From Cardiobacterium valvarum (GTDB lineage: Bacteria; Pseudomonadota; Gammaproteobacteria; Cardiobacteriales; Cardiobacteriaceae): a stretch of DNA of 64,000 bases. A program made the position numbers and the translations under genes. The stretch covers positions 1,548,738 to 1,612,737 of the forward strand of contig NZ_UFUW01000001.1 in NCBI RefSeq assembly GCF_900460955.1, in the 5' to 3' direction. This document shows, piece after piece, positions 52,037 through 59,897 of the stretch. A model generated the notes under the pieces. The model searched no databases. It saw only the letters and a program-made list of their open reading frames with translations, and had not been told where the DNA came from. How positions within the stretch are numbered: the first letter of the stretch is position 1; the number at the start of each line of letters is the position of its first letter.

Positions 52037-54697
52037 TTATGGCGAGACTTCGTTGCCATTGAGATCCAGTGCGCGGCGTTTGCCGTCTTTTTCTACGGTA
52101 GCGCGACCGTCTTTGTATGACCAGACGTTGTCGTACTGCGGTTTGACAGTCTCTTTACCGCGTTTATTGACAAAGCCCCAGTGACCGTCTTTTTTCACGG
52201 CGGCGCGGGACTCGCCGTAAGGCAGGACATCCTGGTACTGCGGTTTGACGATTTCACGTCCCTGCTGGTCAATGAAGCCCCAGCGGCCGTTTTTTTCGAC
52301 GGCGGCCATGCCTTCGCTATACGGGCGGATGCGGTCGTATTTCGCCTGGTTTTTATCGGATGGCAGCAGGTTCATGGTACCGCGTGTTTCGGCAGCAGCG
52401 GCAGGGGTGTTGTTGTTCCCGCCGTTGATGGCGAGGCTTTGTCCGCTTGTGTTACCGCTGGTCCCGCCGTTGCTGCCGCTCAGGCTGTAAGGCTGGTTCG
52501 GCGTGTTTTTCAGGTCTGCCGTGGCGGTGCGGCTGTTTTCTGCGGCGCTGTATGCGGCAGTACCGCGTCCGGTGTTGTGTGGCGCTGCGGTTTCTTGTCC
52601 GTGCCGGTCTGCTGTGGCGGCATCGGTTCTCATCATCGCCGCTCTGGGGAGTGCGCTTTTTTTGATGTTCATCAGCGCGCCACGGTCCACGATTTCCCAG
52701 GGTTTGACGGTTTTGCCGCTTGGGTCTATGGCACGGGCAACGCTGTACGGCAGCATTCTGCCGCTGCGGCGTGCCGGGCTGCCGTGACGCAGGCGGTAGT
52801 CGCTTTGTTTGTAGGCCCGGTTGTCCTCGGCTTCGTGGATGAAGTAGGGGTTTTGAGCCCTGCTGCCAAAGAGGTCAAGCGCGTGGCGTTCCAGTCCGTC
52901 AATGTTCTGGTTGACTTTCGGGTGTTTGGCAAGGTCTGCCGCCCGTTTGAAAAGCAGGTTGATGGGGTGTTTGACTTCGGCCAGGTCCCAGGTGATGAGG
53001 TTGGGCTCGTTTTGCGGGCTGCTGCGGTAGTAGGCGTTGTAGTCCAGCCCCTTGAACATGTCGTTGGTGAAGGTTTTGCGCCTGCCGTCCTGGTCGATGC
53101 CGCCTTCGGTACGCAACGGGTAAGCGTAGTACGGGCCTGAGCCGTCATTGCGCATGAAGGGGCGGGAGGAGATGATGTTGTTGTAGATTTCGGTGCCCGT
53201 TTGCGCCCAGCTCAGACCCCTGCTTTTTGACCATTTTTCTTCGTACTGGCATTTGCCGTGTTCGTAATGGTTGCAGCCGCCGATGCGGTCGTCTTCGCGC
53301 AGGCGGATAGGGTGGAAGGTGCGTGAGATGGTGTTGTTGTACACGCGGGTGTTGCTGGAACCGGAGAGGCTGATGCCGGTACCGCCGCCTTCAATGATGT
53401 TGGAGGCGATGATGCCTCTGTCGGAGACTTCGTAGAAAATGGCCCCCGGCACGTTGGTGAAGAAGTTGTTGGTCACTTGCGCGTTGATGCAGCCTTCGTC
53501 ACACCAGAAGCCTGGCAGGTGGTTGTTGCGCAGGTTGTCCGGCTGGATGGCGGGTGACCGGGCACTATCATCCACGATGTTGTTGCGGAAAACGGCGTTG
53601 AGTGTGTGGGTGATCTTGATGTGGGCAAAGCCGCAGTAAGCGCCGCATTCTCCGCCCCGGGTCGGGTAGCCGTCCAGGTTGTTGTTGGCAAAGTGGTTGT
53701 TTTCAAAAACGACGTTATGGGCGTAGTTACCGCCGCTGCCGGAGCCGCCGTTATCCACGAAGCGGTTGTTGGTGAGTCGGGTGTTGCTGTTTTCAAACAC
53801 GGCAAGGGCCGAACTGGTATTTTGCGCAAAGATGCCGTTTTCCACCAGGCTGTTGTCGCCGTTGATGCTGACGGCTATCGGCCCGCTGATGTCGCCCATG
53901 CGCGGGTCCTTGAAGCCCCAGACCTGGTTCGGTGAATATTGCGAGACGTTGATGCCGCGCATGGTGAAGTGTTTGCCGACGGCAGTAAAGGCGCGCGCAC
54001 GGTCAGATATTTCCACGGTGCCGGAGGCCGGATTGCTGCCGATGTAGTAGGTGATGTCATCCTGTGCGCCGATATTGTAGCCGTAGCGGTTGTTTTTGCG
54101 GTTTTTCAGGGTCGTCGGCGTTTTGTCTTCCACGTAGAAGGTGCCGGCAACGACGTCCTGTCTGCGCAGGACCTGGCGCAGGGGGCGGTCATTGATAAAG
54201 ACCTGTTCGGGATAGGCGGACATTTTGGCCAGTGCCGGATCGGCAGAAAGGGTGCAGACGTGGCAGAAGTTCTGGAAGTTACCGGTAATTTTCCAGACAC
54301 GCCCTTCCCTGCGCCAGTTTTTGGCGGGGACGACCCTGCTGCCTTTCAGCCAGACTTCGCCGTGCGGTTCGGCTTGCAGGGTGATGTGGTGCTTGGTGAT
54401 GAAGAAGTGCGGTTCGCGGTAGATACCGCTTTTCAGGATGATGGTCGTGCCGTTGCTGGCTCTGGATACGGCAGCCTTGATGGAGTCCAGCGGTTCGTTG
54501 CGTGTCCCTTTTCCTTTGGGATGCCGGGGATCGGGATTCTCGCCCGGCGCGACCCACAGCACTTTTTGTGCAGGGACGGGGTAGTTGGTATCGGCAACCT
54601 GATACTGGTGATTCAGTCTGGCATTTGCCAGCTGTGATGCTCCCGCTATCAGCGTTACCGACAGCAGTGCGCGTCGGAGGAATGGACGACCTTTCAT
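52037..54697 (-). CDS. Secreted right-handed beta-helix protein with WG repeats (copy 1)
   Basis: An 886-residue protein. The signal peptide ends about residue 26 (SQLANA). Residues 45-640 form a right-handed parallel beta-helix of the pectate-lyase/NosD class, with ladders such as NNRFVDNG, FENNHFANNN, VTNNFFTNVP and TRVYNNTISRT. Cys/His pairs occur: NFCHVC, CGAYCGFAH, WCDEGC and GGCNHYEHGKCQY. A Ser/Gly/Asn/Thr-rich linker (680-780) leads to three WG repeats (GRWGFIDQQGREIVKPQYQD). It may bind or cut a polysaccharide or bind metal; neither is shown. Copy 2 lies just upstream on the same strand. Confidence 0.8.
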   Translation of the reverse strand: MKGRPFLRRALLSVTLIAGASQLANARLNHQYQVADTNYPVPAQKVLWVAPGENPDPRHPKGKGTRNEPLDSIKAAVSRASNGTTIILKSGIYREPHFFITKHHITLQAEPHGEVWLKGSRVVPAKNWRREGRVWKITGNFQNFCHVCTLSADPALAKMSAYPEQVFINDRPLRQVLRRQDVVAGTFYVEDKTPTTLKNRKNNRYGYNIGAQDDITYYIGSNPASGTVEISDRARAFTAVGKHFTMRGINVSQYSPNQVWGFKDPRMGDISGPIAVSINGDNSLVENGIFAQNTSSALAVFENSNTRLTNNRFVDNGGSGSGGNYAHNVVFENNHFANNNLDGYPTRGGECGAYCGFAHIKITHTLNAVFRNNIVDDSARSPAIQPDNLRNNHLPGFWCDEGCINAQVTNNFFTNVPGAIFYEVSDRGIIASNIIEGGGTGISLSGSSNTRVYNNTISRTFHPIRLREDDRIGGCNHYEHGKCQYEEKWSKSRGLSWAQTGTEIYNNIISSRPFMRNDGSGPYYAYPLRTEGGIDQDGRRKTFTNDMFKGLDYNAYYRSSPQNEPNLITWDLAEVKHPINLLFKRAADLAKHPKVNQNIDGLERHALDLFGSRAQNPYFIHEAEDNRAYKQSDYRLRHGSPARRSGRMLPYSVARAIDPSGKTVKPWEIVDRGALMNIKKSALPRAAMMRTDAATADRHGQETAAPHNTGRGTAAYSAAENSRTATADLKNTPNQPYSLSGSNGGTSGNTSGQSLAINGGNNNTPAAAAETRGTMNLLPSDKNQAKYDRIRPYSEGMAAVEKNGRWGFIDQQGREIVKPQYQDVLPYGESRAAVKKDGHWGFVNKRGKETVKPQYDNVWSYKDGRATVEKDGKRRALDLNGNEVSP

Positions 54698-54772
54698 GGA
54701 TTGCTCCTGTGTTACGGTTTTGGAGGGTGCTGGCGTGGTGTACGCCAGCGCTTTTTGTTAAAAACGGCCCTT

Positions 54773-54797
54773 CTGCCGGACGGGTATTGTCCGGCAG
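54773..54797 (-). terminator. Hairpin between the two beta-helix genes
   Basis: On the minus strand CTGCCGGAC, seven-base loop, GTCCGGCAG, then AAGGGCCGTTTTT. It lies 23 bases past the stop of copy 2. A second stem (GCTGGCGT/ACGCCAGC, 54729-54749) follows, with a T run on the plus strand. Confidence 0.6.
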
Positions 54798-54819
54798 GCT
54801 GCTGCGTCTTTAACGGTTT

Positions 54820-57465
54820 TCAGGGTGTGGGAACGGGCACGCCGCTCAGGTCAAGGACGTGACGTTCACCGTCTTTCTGCACGGTGGCGCGGCCATCTTT
54901 GTATGACCAGACGGTGTCGTACCGCGGTTTGACGGTTTCTTTGCCGTGCTTGTCAATGAAGCCCCAGTGACCGTCTTTTTTCACGGCGGCACGGGATTCG
55001 CCATAAGGCAGGACATCCTGGTACTGCGGTTTGACAATCTCCCGCCCTTTTTGATCAATGAAGCCCCAGCGGCCATTTTTTTCGACGGCGGCCATGCCTT
55101 CGCTATATGGACGGATGCGGTCATATTTCGCCTGGCTTCTGTCAGATGGCAGCAGGCCCGTGGCGCCATATGTAGCAGTAGCGGCAGTGGCAGGAGTGCC
55201 GTTGTCCCCGCCGCTGGTAGCGGGGTTTTGCTCGTCAGCGCCACCACCCGCGTTGCCATTCATGCCGTAGTAGAAAAGTACCGGATTGCCGCTATGGGCA
55301 CCGCCCGTGTTGTTGCTGCCATCGCTGCCGCTTGCCGCTGCGCCGTGCGCAGTGTGCCGTGCGTTGGCAACCGGTGCGGCACGATTTTCGTGCAGGTTGG
55401 CGGCAGTGGTGCGTCCGGCAGCAGGCGTGCCACCAGTCGCATCCATCATGATGTTCATCAGCGCGCCCCTGTCCACGGCCATGCCGGACTTGATGCTGCC
55501 GCTGGGGTCAATAGCGCGGGCGATATCGAGCGGCAGGGCTTTGCCACTGCCTTTGGCCGGGCTATCGGCACGCAGGTGGTAGTTGCTTTGTTTGTAGGCG
55601 TTATTGCCTTCGGCTTCACGAATGAAGAAGGGATTTTCCGCACGGCTGCCGAAAAGATCGAGCGCGTGGCGTTCCAGACCATTGATTTTCTTGTTGACTT
55701 TGCCGTGCGCGGCAAGGTCGGCGGTGCGCATGAAGAGGATGTTGAGCGGGTGTTCCACTTCGGGCAGGTCCCAGGTGATGACGTAAGGCTCGTTTTCCAG
55801 GTTGCTGCGGTAGTAGGCATTGTAGTCCAGCCCTTTGAACATGTCGTTAGTGAAGGTTTTGCGCTTGCCGTCCTGATCAATGCCGCCGACGGTGCGCAGC
55901 GGGTAGGCGTAGTGGGGGCCGCCACTGTCGTTCGCCTGGAAGGCGCGCGAGGAGAGGATGTTGTTATAGATTTCGGTGCCGGTCTGTGCCCAGCTGAGAT
56001 TTTTGCCTTTCGACCATTTTTCTTCGTACTGGCATTTGCCGTGCTCGTAATGGTTGCAGCCGCCGATGCGGTCGTCTTCGCGCAGGCGGATGGGGTGGAA
56101 GGTGCGCGAAATGGTGTTGTTGTACACGCGCGTGTTGCTGGAGCCGGAAAGCGAAATGCCGACTGCGCCGTTTTCGATGATATTGGAGGCGATGATGCCG
56201 CGATCAGAGACTTCATAGAAGATGGCCAGCGGCACGTTGGTAAAGAAATTGTTGGTGATTTTCGCGTCAATACAGCCTTCGTCGCACCAGAAGCCGGGCA
56301 GCTGGTCATCGCGGTTGGCAGGGTCGGTTGCAGGCGGGCGCATACTGTCGTCAATGATGTTGTTGCGAAAGACGGTGTTTACAACATGGGTGATCTTCAG
56401 GTGGGCAAAGCCGCAGTAGGCTTGGCAGATGCTGCCGTTGGTCGGATAGCCGTCGAGATTGTTGTTGGCAAAATAATTGTTTTCAAAGATGACATTGTGC
56501 GCGTAGTTGCCGCCGGTGCCCGCACCGCCGTTATCAACGAAGCGGTTTCCCGCCACACGCGAGCCGCTGTTCTCGATGACGGCAAGGCCGGAACTGGTAT
56601 TTTGCGCAAAGATGCCGTTTTCCACCAGCGAGTTGCTGCTGGCAATCACTACCGCCGCCGGGCCGCTCATCTCGGCAAGACGCGGATCCTTGAAATTCCA
56701 GACATGGTTCGGCGAAAACTGCGCGACATTGATGCCGCGCATGGTGAAGTGGTGCTTGCCTCCACCAGCGCTGAACGCGCGGCTGCGCTCGCTGATTTCC
56801 ACCGTGCCGGAGGCCGGATCGCTGCCGATGTAATAAGTAATCTCATCCTGCTCGCCGATGTTGTAGCCGGCGCGGTTGTTCTTCGGGTCTTTCAGCGTGG
56901 TCGGCGTTTTGTCTTCCACATAAAACGTCCCTGCCGTCATTTCATTCTTGCTGAGTACCTGACGCAATGGCTCATCATTAATAAACACCTGCTCAGGATA
57001 AGCGGACATCCTGGCGAGTGCCGGATCTGCGGAAAGCGTGCAGACATGGCAGAAATTCTGAAAATCCCCCGTCACCTTCCAGAGATTGCCTTCCTTCTCG
57101 AACCGGTCAGCGGGGACAACGGTGCTGCCTTTCAGCCACACATCACCATGCGGCTCCGCTTGCAGGGTGATGTGGTTCCTGGTCACAAAAAAATGCGGCT
57201 CACGGTACGCCCCGCTCTTCAGGATGATCGTCGTGCCGTCTTTGGCCCGCTGCACGGCGGTGCGGATAGAATCCAGCGGCTTGCCGCGGCTGCCATCGCC
57301 GCCAGCCATCGCATCGGCGGCAACCCAGAGAACATTTTCGGCGGGAACAGGGTAATTGGTATCAATCGGCTGATACTTGTGATGGGTAGCGGCATACACC
57401 TGCGGCAATGACAGCACGGCAGCAAGCAGCATGGCAGAAAAACGGAACATGATGAATTTCCTCAT
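54820..57465 (-). CDS. Secreted right-handed beta-helix protein with WG repeats (copy 2)
   Basis: An 881-residue protein, clearly a paralog of copy 1 and alike along the helix and the WG end. The signal peptide (AAVLSLPQVYA) follows either ATG 57465 or 57450. The same Cys/His sites are kept: NFCHVC, CQAYCGFAH, WCDEGC and GGCNHYEHGKCQY. The linker (700-780) differs and is Gly/Ala/Asn-rich. Three WG repeats close the protein. It is divergent from the TonB-receptor-like gene across 159 bases, which suggests shared control. The surface or secreted location is inferred. Confidence 0.8.
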   Translation of the reverse strand: MRKFIMFRFSAMLLAAVLSLPQVYAATHHKYQPIDTNYPVPAENVLWVAADAMAGGDGSRGKPLDSIRTAVQRAKDGTTIILKSGAYREPHFFVTRNHITLQAEPHGDVWLKGSTVVPADRFEKEGNLWKVTGDFQNFCHVCTLSADPALARMSAYPEQVFINDEPLRQVLSKNEMTAGTFYVEDKTPTTLKDPKNNRAGYNIGEQDEITYYIGSDPASGTVEISERSRAFSAGGGKHHFTMRGINVAQFSPNHVWNFKDPRLAEMSGPAAVVIASSNSLVENGIFAQNTSSGLAVIENSGSRVAGNRFVDNGGAGTGGNYAHNVIFENNYFANNNLDGYPTNGSICQAYCGFAHLKITHVVNTVFRNNIIDDSMRPPATDPANRDDQLPGFWCDEGCIDAKITNNFFTNVPLAIFYEVSDRGIIASNIIENGAVGISLSGSSNTRVYNNTISRTFHPIRLREDDRIGGCNHYEHGKCQYEEKWSKGKNLSWAQTGTEIYNNILSSRAFQANDSGGPHYAYPLRTVGGIDQDGKRKTFTNDMFKGLDYNAYYRSNLENEPYVITWDLPEVEHPLNILFMRTADLAAHGKVNKKINGLERHALDLFGSRAENPFFIREAEGNNAYKQSNYHLRADSPAKGSGKALPLDIARAIDPSGSIKSGMAVDRGALMNIMMDATGGTPAAGRTTAANLHENRAAPVANARHTAHGAAASGSDGSNNTGGAHSGNPVLFYYGMNGNAGGGADEQNPATSGGDNGTPATAATATYGATGLLPSDRSQAKYDRIRPYSEGMAAVEKNGRWGFIDQKGREIVKPQYQDVLPYGESRAAVKKDGHWGFIDKHGKETVKPRYDTVWSYKDGRATVQKDGERHVLDLSGVPVPTP

Positions 57466-57577
57466 CCATTAATAAAAAAAATAATAAAACACAGTGTAAC
57501 ATGATTTCACTACCATAAAATAAGCAAAACAAAAACAAAGCGCTAACCAAATATCATGACAAAAATCATGCCTTTTA

Positions 57578-57601
57578 TTAATAATAATTCCTATCATTAC
57601 C
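57578..57601. promoter_or_regulatory. Weak Fur-box-like site
   Basis: ATTAATAATAATTCCTATCATTA-type sequence (in part AATAATAATTCCTATCATT) matches 11 of 19 positions of the Fur consensus. It lies 25-45 bases before the receptor start in the divergent gap. The gap is AT-rich overall, so chance is possible. Confidence 0.3.
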
Positions 57602-57624
57602 CAAACCCCAACCGGAACCCTGCC

Positions 57625-59496
57625 ATGCGCATCTACTACCTCCTGCCCGCCCTCGCCCTTGCCGGTGCCCACGCCGAAGAAGCCACTGACCTTGCCTCCG
57701 CCGACGCCTACCGCATGCAATACACCTTCGGCCCGCCACCTGTGATTACCCCGCAGGCCGACATCAACACCCCGCTGGAAAACCAGTTTGACTACCAGCG
57801 CCCGTGGCTTGACCCGAACGTCGCCAACGATGTCGGCAGCAGCACCACCCGGGCGCTGCAACTCGGCGCGCAGCTTGGCAGCCACGGCAACAGCGGACGC
57901 GCCCTCCTGCGGCTGCGCGGCAGCAACGCCTACCTCATCGGCAATGCCTACCGCCAGCATCTTGGCGACTACAAAGACGGCAGCGGCAGACGCGTCAACG
58001 CCGGCTACACCCGCGACGGTGAAGCGCTGGTCGCCGGCGCCGTGCCAAACGCCATGCAGGAATACCGCCTCGGCGTCGTGCGCGACAACATCAGTAACGA
58101 CAAACAGCCGGGCAACCAGATGGACGCCCTCGCCACCCGCCGCGTCGTCGTGAACGGCATGGCCCGCCTCGGCGCTCAGGACCAGAGCAATACCCTGAAT
58201 CTCAGCGCGCGCAACATCCACCTCGACCGCCGTGCCGACAACTACAGCCTGCGCCGCGCCACGCCACAGCGCGTCAACATGAAAGTGGAGCGCAACCTCT
58301 ATGACCTCAGTGCCGACTACCGCTTGCAATACAGCGACCAGCGCAGCCACATCGGCCTCAAATACAGCCACGACAACCACAATGCCGAGCGCTACCTCAA
58401 CACGCCACGGGGCCTTGTGCGCAATGCCTACCGCTTCCCGGACGTACACAGCGACCACTGGCACCTCTACTACGACCACTACTGGAACATCACCCCTGCC
58501 CACCAACTGGGCGGCGGCCTGAGCTACGACCATCTCACCGCCAACCCGCGTGCCAAAAACCGTGCCGCCCGCATCGGCACACAAACCATCCCCGCACCAA
58601 ACCAGCTCTGGCAGCGCTACTATGGCCGGGGCCTCAACAACAACGCCAAAACCGACGGCATCGGCGCGGTACTTGCCTACGAATTCCGGCCAAACGGGCA
58701 ACAAAAATACCGCATCGCCGTGGACAGCCTCATCCGCCAGCCCGACAACACCGAGCGCTTCCATGCCCTGCCCGGACAAAACGGCATGGGCTGGATCGGC
58801 AACCCCCACCTCAAGCCCGAACGCCACAACCGCATCAGCCTCGCCGCCACCTGGCAGGGCGCGGGCTGGCGCGAATACGGCAAAGTGGCGAACGGCGACC
58901 TCGACGGTGCCTGGCAAATCGAAGCCAAAGCCGACTACGACAAAGTGGGCAACTTCATCACCCTTGACCGCGCGCGCGGACAAAAAGGCATCCGCCAGAA
59001 AGACGGCAGCATTATCAGCCGCAACGTGGACGCCACCCTTATCGGTGCGGAAATCGGCGCGGCGAAAAGCTTGAGTACGAACCTCGCCGCGCGCAGCAAA
59101 ATCCGCTACCAGTACGGCGAAAACGACAGCGACAACCGCGCGCTCTACCACGTCCGCCCGTTTACAGCCGACATCGCCCTTGACTGGCATGACTACGCCC
59201 CCTTTGGCAGCTACAACCTCGGCGCCAACCTGCACTACGCCCACAAAAACAGCCGCCGCGACAGCAACAGGGCAACCGGCCTCGGCCTCGACTACCCGAC
59301 GGCGGGCTACGCCACCGTGAACCTCTACGGCAGCCTGCAAACACGTGACCGCTTCGCTGTGACCCTTGGCGTCAACAACCTCTTCAACCGCCGCTACTTC
59401 GCCTACAACGAACAGCCGCACACGGCAGCCATCAACCCGAACCCCGTTGCCGCCCCCGGACGCAGTGTGTGGCTGGGCTTCAACTACAACTTCTGA
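57625..59496 (+). CDS. TonB-receptor-like outer membrane barrel lacking a visible plug
   Basis: A 623-residue protein. ATG 57625 gives signal peptide YYLLPALALAGAHA; the longer frame from 57556 hides it. After about 70 residues (FGPPPVITPQADINTPLENQ) barrel strands begin. DYKDGSG, RADNYSLR, the HLKPERHN block (receptor GN-x-LKPE) and the C-terminal LGVNNLFNRRYF...VWLGFNYNF are those of TonB-dependent receptors, and DYKDGSG/DNYSLR recall the copper receptor OprC/NosA group. The roughly 130-residue plug and TonB box are not seen, and there is no room for them upstream. His-rich loops occur (HSDHWHLYYDHYW). Confidence 0.75.
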   Translation: MRIYYLLPALALAGAHAEEATDLASADAYRMQYTFGPPPVITPQADINTPLENQFDYQRPWLDPNVANDVGSSTTRALQLGAQLGSHGNSGRALLRLRGSNAYLIGNAYRQHLGDYKDGSGRRVNAGYTRDGEALVAGAVPNAMQEYRLGVVRDNISNDKQPGNQMDALATRRVVVNGMARLGAQDQSNTLNLSARNIHLDRRADNYSLRRATPQRVNMKVERNLYDLSADYRLQYSDQRSHIGLKYSHDNHNAERYLNTPRGLVRNAYRFPDVHSDHWHLYYDHYWNITPAHQLGGGLSYDHLTANPRAKNRAARIGTQTIPAPNQLWQRYYGRGLNNNAKTDGIGAVLAYEFRPNGQQKYRIAVDSLIRQPDNTERFHALPGQNGMGWIGNPHLKPERHNRISLAATWQGAGWREYGKVANGDLDGAWQIEAKADYDKVGNFITLDRARGQKGIRQKDGSIISRNVDATLIGAEIGAAKSLSTNLAARSKIRYQYGENDSDNRALYHVRPFTADIALDWHDYAPFGSYNLGANLHYAHKNSRRDSNRATGLGLDYPTAGYATVNLYGSLQTRDRFAVTLGVNNLFNRRYFAYNEQPHTAAINPNPVAAPGRSVWLGFNYNF

Positions 59497-59513
59497 GCGC
59501 TGCATGGCCTCGC

Positions 59514-59542
59514 AAAAAATTCCCGCTGCGGCGGGATTTTTT
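59514..59542. terminator. Bidirectional terminator after the receptor gene
   Basis: AAAAAATTCCCGC, four-base loop, GCGGGATTTTTT, 18 bases past the stop. Confidence 0.9.
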
Positions 59543-59554
59543 CATGAGCTCACG

Positions 59555-59890
59555 CTTGGCAAGACCGCCGTTTGTCCGCTTGACGAATCCAGCGGTTATA
59601 GGCCACCGGGCAAGTGCAACCTGATTCTGGCGTCATCTCTAAACTAAGCTCTGGATGCCCGGTGTTTACGCCGCTTGGCGCGCGTCCAAAGCGAAACCCG
59701 GCAAAAATCCTTCTCTGCCTCGGGCGGGGGAGTTTGGATAGAAATGGCAGAAATGTGCCGCACCTTGTCCGACTACGCTCACCAGGCGGGTTAAACACCG
59801 GATTCCTGAACCTCCACCAAGCGGGATAAAGACTGGGTTCCCAAACCGCTGCCAAACGGGGTAAGCGCTGGATTCTCACTAAACGGATGA
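59555..59890. repeat. Gap filled with dispersed repeat copies
   Basis: About 350 bases without a gene. Copies in both directions are seen: CCGTTTGTCCGCTTGACG, GGTGTTTACGCCGCTTGGCG, CCAAGCGGGATAAAGACTGG and CCAAACGGGGTAAGCGCTGG. They lie between the receptor gene and the ABC-F gene. Confidence 0.55.
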
Positions 59891-59897
59891 CCGTGCG

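Noticed and set aside
57469-59505. Long open frame antisense to the receptor gene
   Set aside because: Composition is that of a shadow frame. The plus strand has a signal peptide, barrel motifs and a terminator.
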